Source: Rhizohabitans arisaemae (GTDB lineage Bacteria; Actinomycetota; Actinomycetes; Streptosporangiales; Streptosporangiaceae). From it: a stretch of 64,000 bases of DNA. Position numbers and translations under genes: made by a program. The notes beneath the pieces were generated by a model. The model ran no database searches and was not told where the DNA came from. It saw only the letters and a list, made by a program, of their open reading frames with translations. The DNA lies in the NCBI RefSeq assembly GCF_025996515.1, contig NZ_BLRH01000034.1, forward strand, positions 806,001 to 870,000. The letters run 5' to 3'. Every line of letters starts with the position of its first letter. The first letter of the stretch is position 1. Shown here piece after piece: positions 7,681 through 19,067 of the stretch.

Positions 7681-8784
7681 TCAGGCGGTCCAGGCGTAGA
7701 CGGAACCGATCGAACGGCCGACCAGTGAGCCGGGCACCAGGGGGAGGGCCGCGTCGCGCAGGGTGGCCAGCGCAGTGGATCTCCAGTGCGCGGGGGCGCC
7801 GACCTGGCGGGAGAGCCGGACGACCTGCTGGGTGCGCGGCCTGCGGGCCCGGTCGTACGCCGCCAGCCCCGCGGGGACGCCCAGCCTGTCCACCGCGTCC
7901 GCGAGTGTGACCGCGTCCTCGAGCGCCTGGCAGGCACCCTGGCCGAGGTTGGGGGCCATGGCGTGCGCCGCGTCGCCGAGGATCGCGACCCGCCCGGAGA
8001 CATAGCCGCGCAGGTTCGGCAGCTCGTAGGAGTCGTGCTGCAGGACCGCGTCGTGATGTGCGGAGCTCAGCAAGGTGGGGATGGGTTCGTGCCAGCGGGC
8101 GAAGCGCATCCGTAGATCGTCCAGTCCGCCGCGGGACCCGGCGGGGGCACTGGCGAACATGTAGCAGTAGACGCGGCCGTCGGCCATCGGCAGATACCCG
8201 AACCGTTCGCCGCTCCCCCAGGTTTCCACGATTCCGTCGACCGGCTGGACCGGGGCGATCAGCCGCCAGGTGGTGTATCCGACATAGCGAGGCTCGGGGG
8301 CCTGGGGCCAGACGGATCGCCGTGTCACGCTCCGGAGGCCGTCGGCGCCCACCACGAGATCCGCGGTGGAGGTGCCGTCGCTGTGGCGAACGGTGCCCTC
8401 GGGCCGGACCTCGCGCACGTCGACGCCGGGCCGCAGCGCCTCCGCGGGTACGGCCGCCCGCAACAGCTCGATCACATCGGCGCGGTGCACGGTCACCCAC
8501 AGGCCGAAGCGGCGCCTGAGGTCGTCGACGTCGTTGCGGATCAGCCATCTCCCGCTCCTGCTCCGGATGCCCGGGGGTGGGTCGGCCGGCCCGGCGGCGC
8601 GCAGGACGTCGCCCAAGCCGAGCACGTCCAGCGCGCGCAACCCGTTGGGCTGGATCGACAGGGCCGCACCCACCTCGGTGAACTCGGGGGCGCGTTCCAG
8701 CACCTCCACCTGCCAGCCGCGCCGGTGGAAGGCGACCGCCGCGGCCAGTCCCCCGATGCCGCCGCCCACAATGATCACTTTCAC
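7681..8784 (-). CDS. FAD-dependent aromatic-type monooxygenase
   Basis: A 367-residue flavoprotein of the p-hydroxybenzoate hydroxylase/PHBH-like group. The dinucleotide-binding motif VGGGIGGLAAA is at the N-terminus, followed by HRRGWQVEVLER. The internal DG motif lies in VVGADGLRSVTRR, and the second FAD motif is GDAAHAMAPNLGQGACQALE. Such enzymes use NAD(P)H and oxygen to hydroxylate small molecules, and they also include antibiotic-inactivating members. The GTG at 8784 is preceded by GAAGGAGACC; an open frame upstream lacks a better start. The gene is monocistronic, with a promoter region containing inverted repeats, but no regulator gene is adjacent. Confidence 0.9.
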   Translation of the reverse strand: MKVIIVGGGIGGLAAAVAFHRRGWQVEVLERAPEFTEVGAALSIQPNGLRALDVLGLGDVLRAAGPADPPPGIRSRSGRWLIRNDVDDLRRRFGLWVTVHRADVIELLRAAVPAEALRPGVDVREVRPEGTVRHSDGTSTADLVVGADGLRSVTRRSVWPQAPEPRYVGYTTWRLIAPVQPVDGIVETWGSGERFGYLPMADGRVYCYMFASAPAGSRGGLDDLRMRFARWHEPIPTLLSSAHHDAVLQHDSYELPNLRGYVSGRVAILGDAAHAMAPNLGQGACQALEDAVTLADAVDRLGVPAGLAAYDRARRPRTQQVVRLSRQVGAPAHWRSTALATLRDAALPLVPGSLVGRSIGSVYAWTA

Positions 8785-8804
8785 TGCCAGGTCTCCTTCA
8801 TGAG

Positions 8805-8869
8805 ATTGCTCTATTGAAGATACATAAGCAATCCGATAGATCATAGATTTACTTAGAGGTATTAAGTAA
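8805..8869. promoter_or_regulatory. AT-rich promoter region with two inverted repeats
   Basis: Upstream of the monooxygenase the DNA is unusually AT-rich. ATTGCT (8805-8810) pairs with AGCAAT (8827-8832). TTACTTA (8849-8855) and TAAGTAA (8863-8869) form a perfect seven-base inverted repeat with a seven-base centre. They are plausible operators, for example for an HxlR/MarR/TetR-type regulator encoded elsewhere. Function is inferred. Confidence 0.4.
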
Positions 8870-8922
8870 GCATAGATGACCTAAGGCACAAGTGCGGGGT
8901 GGAATCGAGCAGAGGAGCGACA

Positions 8923-9165
8923 ATGTCCGCACGCGCCACCGGCCGACGGGAGTCCCATACCGAACGTGTCGGCATGCTTACCAAGGACGAGTTCGGGGAA
9001 GCCTTCACGTTGGTGCCGATGCTGTACTTCCTCACCGCGACCGGCGTACCCGAGCCCCGGCCGGACGCGACGGTGAAACGCTGGAATGAGGAGATGACCA
9101 CCTGCGACGCCCCCGTGAGCGCAGGCGCCGCCGACCGGCGGATACGCCTCGTGGTCGTGAGCACC
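8923..9165 (+). other. Possible decayed small gene
   Basis: An ATG at 8923 follows AGGAGCG and opens a frame whose first 80 codons have G/C-rich third positions (for example GMLTKDEFGEAFTLVPMLYF). After about 9165 codon bias is lost, although the frame stays open to 9648, and it then overlaps the next gene. I recognise no family. It could be a truncated or frameshifted gene; the rest of the 9165-9419 spacer holds only GC-rich repeats. Confidence 0.25.
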
Positions 9166-9419
9166 CGGCATTCGAGGCGGTCCGCGAGGGCATCCGCCGG
9201 CCCGGGACAAGGCCGAGACCCGCGCCCGGACCGTCACCGACGAGAACGTTCCGGTGATCCACGCGGGCGACATGCCCTCTGCGGTCCGGGCGGGCGTACA
9301 CCCCATCGGCTTCCCGGCCGGCCCCGTGCCGGCCGGGGCAGGCGCGGGAGCCTGGCGACCCCGCGCCCCTCCCCCCATGAGACGCCCCGCACGGGGCAGG
9401 CAATCCAGAAAGGAGGCAC

Positions 9420-10190
9420 GTGCAGCCCAACCTGGACCTATTCGAGCTCGTCCTGCGGCTGGCCACCGCGGCGGGTGCCGGAATCGCCATCGGATTCGAA
9501 CGCGAGGTCGGCGACCACGTCGCCGGCATCCGCACCCACACCCTGGTGGCCGTCGGCGCCGCCGTCTTCGCCATCGGCGGAGCCTACGGGTTCACCGACA
9601 TCCCCCGCGCCCCCGTGGCCGACCCGGCCCGCGTCGCCGCCCAGATAGCCTCCGGCATCGGTTTCATCGGCGCCGGCGCCATCGTCAAGGACGGCGTCGT
9701 CGTCCGGGGCCTGACCACCGCGGCGACCCTGTGGCTCAGCGCCGCCCTCGGCATGGCGGGCGGAACCGGCGCCTACGCCGCGCTTGCGGCCGGGCTCGTC
9801 ATCGTGATGCTCGTCCTGATCGCGCTGCGCATGGTCAAACCGGCGGCCCGCAGGGTCGCGAGCCGCTCCCCGTCGCTCCGGGTCACCCACCTGCCGATCG
9901 AGGGAACGCTGGACGCCATCGCGCGCACGGTCGAAGCCTCGGGAGCCAAAGTCGAACGGATGTCGATCCGTGAGGACGGCAAAAGCAAGCCGACGCCCAC
10001 CCGCATCGTCGTCTTGGAGTTGCGGAACGCCCGCAACGGCCGCCTCGTCCCCGTGATCGAAGAGCTCACCCTCCGCGACGACGTGCTTCAGGTCGGTTAC
10101 CGCCCCGGCAACGACGCCCTCACGGTCCGGCTCGGAGCCAGGCTCCGCCGCCTGATCGACCAGGGCAACCGGCTCGTCCGGCCGAGCTGA
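9420..10190 (+). CDS. MgtC/SapB family membrane protein
   Basis: A 256-residue protein. The N-terminal 145 residues hold four or five membrane spans with MgtC/SapB hallmarks: GFEREVGDHVAGIRTHTLVA near residues 24-43 and IASGIGFIGAGAIVKDG near 77-93. The C-terminal 110 residues form a soluble ACT-like region, as in longer MgtC proteins. In pathogens MgtC modulates the F-type ATPase and survival in low magnesium; the role in soil actinomycetes is not established. The GTG start follows AAAGGAGG. It is monocistronic, followed by a hairpin. I do not see a clear magnesium riboswitch upstream. Confidence 0.88.
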   Translation: MQPNLDLFELVLRLATAAGAGIAIGFEREVGDHVAGIRTHTLVAVGAAVFAIGGAYGFTDIPRAPVADPARVAAQIASGIGFIGAGAIVKDGVVVRGLTTAATLWLSAALGMAGGTGAYAALAAGLVIVMLVLIALRMVKPAARRVASRSPSLRVTHLPIEGTLDAIARTVEASGAKVERMSIREDGKSKPTPTRIVVLELRNARNGRLVPVIEELTLRDDVLQVGYRPGNDALTVRLGARLRRLIDQGNRLVRPS

Positions 10191-10216
10191 CCACCGTCAC
10201 CCGCGCCCAGACCGTC

Positions 10217-10249
10217 GGCCCGGGGACTCGGTTCGTCCGGCCCCGGGCC
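10217..10249 (+). terminator. Terminator hairpin after mgtC-like gene; spacer to 10606 empty
   Basis: GGCCCGGGG (10217-10225) and CCCCGGGCC (10241-10249) form a nine-base stem 27 bases after the stop codon. The remaining spacer up to 10606 has open frames on the plus strand but no ribosome site, codon bias or recognisable protein, so I see no gene there. Confidence 0.5.
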
Positions 10250-10606
10250 GCGGTAGCCGTACCGGCACCTCCTGTCGGGACCGCGTTGAACGGCTTCTGC
10301 CTCGTTCACGGGCGTGTCCGCGAACGTGGTGTCGCCGGTGGGTTCGCCGCCGTCACGCGTGCCGGGTACCGGCAAGCTGAACGCCCTGGTGACACGCGAC
10401 CGACTCGGCGGCGGAGGCCGGGACTTCCTGCGCTTCCCGCGTACCTATCCGACCTCCGTCCCCGAGGTCGAGCCGGAGGCGTTCACCGCCTGCCTGGTGC
10501 CGATGGTCCACCCGACCGTCGAACCGCGTCCGGCGGTCCGGCACCCGACCTTGCGCACGGCCAGGCCGGATCGGCTCGCTCCGGCGGTTCAGGGCCGGTG
10601 GCCTGC

Positions 10607-10843
10607 TCAGCGCTGGCGGCGCAGAGTCCAGAAAAGCCAGTTGCCGGTGGCGGTGTTCGTGGCCACGTCCCAGCCTTGGCTGCCGAGATCGGACAGCACC
10701 TGGACGACCTCGTTGTAGCTACCGGAGAACATCTGCTCGGTTCCACCGGGGAGATTGAGGCGAATGGTTCGCTGGTCCCAAATCCACTCCACAGTGGCGA
10801 ATTCGTAGATGAAGATTGCTGCCTCCGCTCCGTTGATCGTCAC
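10607..10843 (-). CDS. Small DUF4177-like protein
   Basis: A 78-residue protein. It ends with VVQVLSDLGSQGWDVATNT followed by NWLFWTLRRQR, which matches the pattern of DUF4177 proteins (a short beta-sheet protein with a LxxLGxxGW core). The GTG start at 10843 has only a weak ribosome site. The composition is less GC-biased than that of its neighbours. Function is unknown for the family. Confidence 0.6.
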   Translation of the reverse strand: MTINGAEAAIFIYEFATVEWIWDQRTIRLNLPGGTEQMFSGSYNEVVQVLSDLGSQGWDVATNTATGNWLFWTLRRQR

Positions 10844-10870
10844 AGAGGCTAACAGGACTTGAGGGAGCCT

Positions 10871-11098
10871 TCAGATTTTCTGCTGAGGTACGGCGGATAG
10901 GTTCCCCAACCAGGACGGCACCTGCTCGGCATGCCGTTCCGGTGGGAAGGCGGGATGGAAGGCGTGCTCGATCAGGCCGTACCGGACGACGCGGGTGAGG
11001 CGTGCGGACCTCACCACGGCGCTCCGCACTCTCAGCCGCGTCCACCTGCTCGTCCCGGCACCCGCGGCCGCTCCGGCCTCACACCAGGGGAAGGTCAA
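10871..11098 (-). CDS. Hypothetical small ORF coupled to TetR gene
   Basis: A possible 75-codon gene that starts with TTG overlapping the stop of the TetR gene as TTGA, the coupling pattern used by real gene pairs in this window. Third positions are fairly GC-rich, and the C-terminus (YGLIEHAFHPAFPPERHAEQ) reads like protein. No family is recognised and no separate ribosome site is seen, so it could be chance or the remnant of a longer gene. Confidence 0.3.
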   Translation of the reverse strand: MTFPWCEAGAAAGAGTSRWTRLRVRSAVVRSARLTRVVRYGLIEHAFHPAFPPERHAEQVPSWLGNLSAVPQQKI

Positions 11099-11796
11099 CC
11101 CACCGCCGACGCAGGTCCAGGCCGTCCGTAGGCCGCGAGGAACACCTCGGCCGCCCGGTCGGCGATGCGGTCGAGTTCGTCGGCGGCGGGCCGGGCCGCG
11201 GTACCGGCGAACATCACCTGGTTCATCGGCTTGTACATGACGAGTCCGGCGAACTGGTAGGCCGCCAGGGTCGGGTCGGGCAGCTCACGCAGCGCCCCGC
11301 GGTCGGCCAGCCGCGTCATCGATTCGCCCAGCAGCACCAGCGACCGGTGGAAGGCGCCTTCAAACCAGGCTGTGGCGATGTCGGGAAATCGATCGGCCTC
11401 GGCCAGGACCAGGCGTCGCAGCTGGAGGACGTCCGGTCGCGTGAGATCCACGAGAAGGCGGCGGCCGAGGTCACGGAGGGCCTGCCCCACATCGGGGGTC
11501 TCCTCCAAGATGCTCGCGTAGGCCTGTCCGAGTCCCGCCACCACCTGGACGGTGGTCCCCAGAATGATCTCGGAGAAGAGGTGTTTCTTGTCCTGGAACT
11601 GCTTGTAGACGGTCTGTTTGGAGACCGCGGCCCGGGCGGCCACCTCGTCCATACTCGCGCCGAGATACCCGTGTTGCAGGAACACCTCGGTGGCGGCCTT
11701 CAGGATCGCCCGCCGTTTCCGCGCGGTGCGACCCTCCTCCATGGCGGCGCCTGACGCGCCGGATCCCTGCTGGACGGTGCCCGGTAGTCGATCCAC
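11095..11796 (-). CDS. TetR/AcrR family transcriptional regulator
   Basis: A 233-residue repressor. The N-terminal helix-turn-helix is clear: RAILKAATEVFLQHGYLGAS, then MDEVAARAAVSKQTVYKQF. The C-terminal ligand domain (residues about 95-220) resembles the AefR-type TetR_C domain, including MYKPMNQVMFAGTA. The GTG at 11796 follows GAGGAGGGG. It is divergent from an alpha/beta hydrolase, and two or three copies of a TACTGGAC palindrome lie in the 97-base spacer. It therefore probably represses both itself and the hydrolase. The inducing ligand is unknown. Confidence 0.92.
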   Translation of the reverse strand: MDRLPGTVQQGSGASGAAMEEGRTARKRRAILKAATEVFLQHGYLGASMDEVAARAAVSKQTVYKQFQDKKHLFSEIILGTTVQVVAGLGQAYASILEETPDVGQALRDLGRRLLVDLTRPDVLQLRRLVLAEADRFPDIATAWFEGAFHRSLVLLGESMTRLADRGALRELPDPTLAAYQFAGLVMYKPMNQVMFAGTAARPAADELDRIADRAAEVFLAAYGRPGPASAVG

Positions 11797-11825
11797 GACC
11801 CCTCCTCATCTTCCCCAACAGATCA

Positions 11826-11877
11826 TACTGGACAGTCCAGTACTAGAATGAGTACTGTACCGTCCAGTTCCACTGGA
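11826..11877. promoter_or_regulatory. Tandem TetR operator palindromes
   Basis: A perfect 17-base palindrome TACTGGACAGTCCAGTA lies at 11826-11842. A diverged copy, TACTGTACCGTCCAGTT, lies at 11853-11869. Its right half also pairs with ACTGGA (11872-11877) to form TCCAGT-N3-ACTGGA. Centre-to-centre spacing of the first two is 27 bases. They cover both divergent promoters between the TetR gene and the hydrolase gene. Confidence 0.75.
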
Positions 11878-11893
11878 GATGAGGAGAACGAGG

Positions 11894-12703
11894 ATGGGCA
11901 CTGTCCGGTCCGAAGACGGCACCACGCTCGCATTCGACGTATGGGGCGGCGCCCACGGCCAGCCGCTGATCATGGTCGACGGTGCCACCGCCCACCGCGG
12001 CGTCAACCCGACCAACGCCGAGGTGGGCCGGTTACTGGGCGACGAGTTCCGGGTGTACACCTACGACCGCCGCGGCCGCGGGGAGAGCACGGACACCGCT
12101 CCGTACGCGGTGGAGCGCGAGATCGAGGATCTCGCCGCGCTGATCGCCGACGCCGGCGCACCGGCCATGCTGTTCGGCTGGTCCTCCGGCGCGGTCCTGG
12201 CCCTCGAGGCTGCGGCCGCCGGTCTGCCGATCACCCGGCTGGCCCTGTTCGAACCGCCGTTCGTGGTCGACGACAGTCGCCCCGCCCTCCCGGCCGACTA
12301 CGTTCAGCGGCTCGACGCCTTCATCGCCGACGGCCGCCCGGGGGACGCGGCCGAACTCTTCATGACCGCGGCGGTCGGCGGGTCCGCCCAGGACGTGGCC
12401 GGATTCCGGCAGAGCCCGTTCTGGTCCGTCGTGGAAGCGGTCGCGCACACCATCGCCTACGACGGCAGGATCATGGGCGACACCATGTCGGGCAACCCCC
12501 TGCCCCGCGATCGCTGGGCCGCGGTCACCCTACCCGTCCTGGTCATGCACGGCACCGGCACCATGCCGTGGATGATCACCGGGGCCCAGGCCCTGGCCGA
12601 TCTCCTGCCGACAGCGACCCTGCTGCCCGTGCAGGGCGAGCAGCACAGCGCCCCCGCCCACGTACTCGCCCCCGCACTGCGGCGGTTCGGCCAAGGCCAC
12701 TAG
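11894..12703 (+). CDS. Alpha/beta hydrolase
   Basis: A 269-residue hydrolase. The nucleophile elbow is GWSSGA in LFGWSSGAVLALEAA, with Ser as nucleophile. The acid lies around VLVMHGTGTMPWMITGA and the His in GEQHSAPAH. The oxyanion region is DGATAHRGV. The ATG at 11894 was chosen because GAGGAGAACGAGG precedes it; an ATG 15 bases upstream is in frame but lies inside that site. It is under divergent control with the TetR gene. Typical substrates are esters or lactones; none is indicated here. Confidence 0.88.
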   Translation: MGTVRSEDGTTLAFDVWGGAHGQPLIMVDGATAHRGVNPTNAEVGRLLGDEFRVYTYDRRGRGESTDTAPYAVEREIEDLAALIADAGAPAMLFGWSSGAVLALEAAAAGLPITRLALFEPPFVVDDSRPALPADYVQRLDAFIADGRPGDAAELFMTAAVGGSAQDVAGFRQSPFWSVVEAVAHTIAYDGRIMGDTMSGNPLPRDRWAAVTLPVLVMHGTGTMPWMITGAQALADLLPTATLLPVQGEQHSAPAHVLAPALRRFGQGH

Positions 12704-12835
12704 ACACCTGAGCGATGGGTACGCCGCATGCGGATCCGGTATCCGCCGACGGCGGCACCGAGACCGGATCATCGGTCGAACGCGGTTCCCGAAGCACCGG
12801 TCCCATCGGCAAACGAGACGACGAGGAAGTTGAGA

Positions 12836-13399
12836 ATGGGAAAGATCGTGGTCACCGAGTTCATCTCGCTCGACGGCGTGGTCGAAGCCCCCGGTGGCGA
12901 GAACTTCAAGTACCCGAACTGGAGCTTCGCGTTCGACAGCGGTGAGGACGGCGAGAAGTTCAAGACAGACGAGGCGCTGGCGGCCAAGGCATTGCTGATC
13001 GGCCGCAAGACCTACGAGTCCTTCGCCCACGCCTGGCCCGGGCGCGACGGTGTCCTGGCCGACAAGTACAACAGCATGCCCAAGTACGTGGTGTCGAGCA
13101 CCCTCGTCGACCCCGAATGGAACAACACGCACGTGATCAGGGGTAACGTGGTCGAGGCGGTGACCACGCTGAAGAGGGAGCTGGACGGCGAGATCTCGGT
13201 TCCCGGCAGCATCCGGCTCGTGCAGGAGCTGATCGAGAACAACCTCGTCGACGAGATCCGTCTGATGACCTACCCGGTCCTCCTCGGCACCGGTAGGCGC
13301 CTGTTCGGGGAGACCACCGACAAGTCGACGTGGGAGCTGAACGAGTTCACGATCGTCGGTGAAGGCATTCCGATCACAATGTTCGAGCGGGTCGGCTGA
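12836..13399 (+). CDS. RibD C-terminal / dihydrofolate reductase-like protein
   Basis: A 187-residue NADPH-binding reductase of the YyaP/RibD_C group. It starts MGKIVVTEFISLDGVVEAPG; LLIGRKTYESFAHAWPG carries the family's GRKTY motif, and GSIRLVQELIENNLVDEIRL the GS..L....L.DE pattern, followed by PVLLGTGRRLFG. Length fits the family. These proteins are not the housekeeping DHFR and their substrates are mostly unknown. The ATG at 12836 follows a GAGGAAG site. It stands alone between the hydrolase and a convergent small membrane protein. Confidence 0.9.
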   Translation: MGKIVVTEFISLDGVVEAPGGENFKYPNWSFAFDSGEDGEKFKTDEALAAKALLIGRKTYESFAHAWPGRDGVLADKYNSMPKYVVSSTLVDPEWNNTHVIRGNVVEAVTTLKRELDGEISVPGSIRLVQELIENNLVDEIRLMTYPVLLGTGRRLFGETTDKSTWELNEFTIVGEGIPITMFERVG

Positions 13400-13448
13400 C
13401 GGGTGGGGACAGGCCACCGCACCCTTGGCCGTACCACGGCACTTCCGG

Positions 13449-13802
13449 TCATCGGTACGGCGACCGGGCATAGGTGCCGGCCGCAAGCGGCACCCCCAGC
13501 GCGGCCAAGGCGACCTGGATGCCCGGTTCGATCCAGTCGATACCACGGGTGTCGGCCACTCCGAACCCTGCGGCGACGGCCGTACCGATCAGTGCGGAAA
13601 CCACACCGATCACGATGGTCAGCCAGACAGGTATGCTCCGGCGGCCCGGCACGACCAGCCGCCCCAGGACGCCGACGACGATCCCGATGATGATTCCGGA
13701 GATGGATTCCGGCGACTTCCACGGTCGCTCCTGCCGTAGGGGGATTCCGGCGTTCCGAGTGCCGCCCTGAACGCCGCAACAGGAATCGGTGTACCCACAC
13801 AT
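13449..13802 (-). CDS. GlsB/YeaQ/YmgE-type membrane protein, start region disturbed
   Basis: About 90 residues form the three-helix transglycosylase-associated (GlsB/YeaQ) fold: IIIGIVVGVLGRLVVPGRR, IPVWLTIVIGVVSALIGTAV, and a last helix ending in AGTYARSPYR. Family members start about eight residues before the first helix. Here the well-placed start signal, GCAGGAGCGACC followed by GTG at 13722, is in a different frame, offset by one base from the membrane frame. The only in-frame start is an ATG at 13802 with no ribosome site. Either a one-base insertion near 13716-13720 has broken the gene or the annotated long form is made inefficiently. Confidence 0.6.
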   Translation of the reverse strand: MCGYTDSCCGVQGGTRNAGIPLRQERPWKSPESISGIIIGIVVGVLGRLVVPGRRSIPVWLTIVIGVVSALIGTAVAAGFGVADTRGIDWIEPGIQVALAALGVPLAAGTYARSPYR

Positions 13803-13923
13803 CGCCGAAGTCGTCGAAATTCCGAGATCCGGAATGCCGATTCACACACCAACGGCCATCGCTCGCCTGCGGTCAGGACAACGCCGATCACACGGGGGTG
13901 ACGGCGCGGCCTGACGGAGACAC

Positions 13924-13965
13924 GGGTACGACCGCCACGCAACGCGGGCCGTGGCGGCCGTACCC
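13924..13965 (-). terminator. Terminator hairpin after metH
   Basis: GGGTACG-A-CCGCCACG pairs with CGTGGCGG-C-CGTACCC, giving a 15-pair stem with one mismatch and a ten-base loop. It lies 13 bases beyond the metH stop on the minus strand. Confidence 0.6.
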
Positions 13966-13978
13966 CTCCACGATCCGA

Positions 13979-17614
<3,636 letters not shown>

Positions 17615-17631
17615 CTGCTCACCTCCACATT

Positions 17632-17700
17632 GGGAGGCGCCCTTGGTGTCAGTCCGGGTCGAGCGTGGCGGACCGGAGCCCGTCGCAGCGCCTCTCGACC
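17632..17700 (-). promoter_or_regulatory. S-adenosylhomocysteine (SAH) riboswitch candidate in metH leader
   Basis: Read on the minus strand, GGTCGAG (17700-17694) pairs perfectly with CTCGACC (17663-17657) as P1. Directly after the 5' arm comes AGGCGCTGCGACGGG, matching the conserved GCGCTGC core of SAH riboswitches, and before the 3' arm CCGCCACG corresponds to the conserved CCAGG with one change. A short hairpin GGGC-TCCG-GTCC lies between. Downstream, GCGCCT (17640-17635) can pair with AGGCGC (17693-17688) as the pseudoknot P4. Its continuation CCTCC can alternatively pair with the ribosome site GGAGG across a six-base loop. SAH riboswitches are known to switch metH or ahcY on, which fits. 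Confidence 0.8.
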
Positions 17701-17936
17701 TTCTTGACATTGAGAATACCAAGCGGGTGCGGCGCTCCGAAACGCTTTCCCCACCCTCCCGACCTGAAACTCCCCCGCCCCGGTTACGCGCGGGGCGCAG
17801 CCACCCGGTACGGCCGAGTGGCCGGGTCAAGCCCAGGACTTGCGGAACCACGGTCCGGCTCCGCCCGTACCCGATCCGCACCGGCCAGGCTGGCAGCCTG
17901 ACCATCCGGTACGGCCTGAGGCGGCCCAGGCTGCGG

Positions 17937-17995
17937 GTTCGATGGTCTCACGCAGGCGGCGGAGGAGGTGGCGGCGCTCGAGGTCGGTGGCGGCC
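17937..17995 (-). pseudogene. Relic of an ECF sigma factor C-terminus
   Basis: About 20 codons on the minus strand read [19 protein letters not shown], almost the same as [19 protein letters not shown] at the very end of the intact ECF sigma factor at 20162-21418. Nucleotide similarity stops on both sides, and no start or other sigma domain is present. It is the diverged tail of a lost or partly duplicated gene. The rest of the 17701-18136 spacer has promoter-like DNA for the MOSC gene but no gene. Confidence 0.7.
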
Positions 17996-18136
17996 CAAGC
18001 TCGGAACCCGGCTCCAGGGCCGACGATCAACAACCGAACCTCACACATTGGTGTCAGATATCGCCGTTCTCCCTGGTCTTACGCCGAGAGTCCTCCTAGT
18101 CTCGCAGATCGCAGGCGACACGACGGGGGAGAGAAA

Positions 18137-18976
18137 ATGACGGCGGTGGTCGAGGAGCTGATCTCGTATCCGATCAAGGGCTGTGCCGGTGAGTCCCTGC
18201 GCGAGACGACGCTGACCTACGCGGGTCTGGCCCACGACCGCGGTTTCATGGTGGTCGACAAGGACGGGACCTTCCGCAGCCAGCGCCGAGACCCCCGACT
18301 GGCGTTGATCCGGCCGAGCGTCGGCGCCTGCGGCGAACGGCTCACTCTGCGCGCACCCGGATTCGAGGACATGCGCATCTCGGTCGATCTGGACTCTCCC
18401 CGCCGGGAGGTGGCCCTGTTCGGCAACAGGTACCGGGGGATCGATCAGGGCGACGCGCCCGCCGAGTGGCTGTCGTCGGTGCTCGGCTCGGCGAGCAGGC
18501 TGGTGCGGGTGCCGCCGGAACACGACAGGGTGACCGACGGCCGGACGCCCGGAACCTCCGGCTACGCCGACGGCAGCGCCGTGCACGCCGTCTCCAGGGC
18601 TTCGCTGGACGAACTGAACCGACGCCTGGACGGGCCCGCGATACCGATGTCCAGGTTCCGCCCGAACATCGTGATCGACGGATGGGAGGAGCCTCATCGG
18701 GAGGACCGCGTCCACCGCATGGTCGTCGGCGATGCGGAACTCGGATACGCCAAACTCGCGATCCGCTGCGCCGTCACGTTGGTCGACCAGCGGTCCGGCG
18801 CCAAGTCCGGTCCCGAGCCGCTCCGCACCCTCGCCCGGTACCGCCGGGCCGCCGCGGGTGGCGTGGCGTTCGGCGTCAAACTCTCGGTCCTGCGTCCCGG
18901 CAGACTCGCCGTCGCCGACGCGGTGACCGTCCCCATCTGGGCCGACTCCCAGCTCAAGGAGGCGGTGCCCCGCTGA
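18137..18976 (+). CDS. MOSC domain protein (YcbX/mARC-like)
   Basis: A 279-residue protein. The MOSC N-terminal beta-barrel domain starts VVEELISYPIKGCAGESLRE, with LAHDRGFMVVDKDG. The MOSC domain follows, including FRPNIVIDGWEEPHREDRVH and LAIRCAVTLVDQRSG. In mARC/YcbX enzymes this region binds the molybdenum cofactor through a Cys and the protein reduces N-hydroxylated compounds; RCAVT supplies a Cys at the expected place. No ferredoxin domain is fused. The ATG at 18137 follows GGGGGAGAG. It is a single gene, convergent with a methyltransferase. Confidence 0.88.
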   Translation: MTAVVEELISYPIKGCAGESLRETTLTYAGLAHDRGFMVVDKDGTFRSQRRDPRLALIRPSVGACGERLTLRAPGFEDMRISVDLDSPRREVALFGNRYRGIDQGDAPAEWLSSVLGSASRLVRVPPEHDRVTDGRTPGTSGYADGSAVHAVSRASLDELNRRLDGPAIPMSRFRPNIVIDGWEEPHREDRVHRMVVGDAELGYAKLAIRCAVTLVDQRSGAKSGPEPLRTLARYRRAAAGGVAFGVKLSVLRPGRLAVADAVTVPIWADSQLKEAVPR

Positions 18977-19067
18977 CGGCCCCGTCACCACCGAAAGAAA
19001 GACAGAGCCATCTTCCAGCGCGGCCGATCCCCGGCCGACGCGCAGTTCGCGCCGGTCCGGGATGCCG

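Noticed and set aside
6069-8003. Minus-strand frame of 644 codons across the second ABC transporter
   Set aside because: Arg/Ser/Pro-rich shadow translation that crosses an 18-bp terminator and overlaps two well-supported genes.
9165-9419. Magnesium (M-box) riboswitch before the MgtC-like gene
   Set aside because: The GC-rich repeats there do not show the conserved M-box core, and the ribosome site AAAGGAGG is not in a clear alternative stem.
10250-10606. Plus-strand frame around 10314-10718 as a gene
   Set aside because: Lacks codon bias and ribosome site, overlaps the DUF4177-like gene on the other strand, and matches nothing I know.
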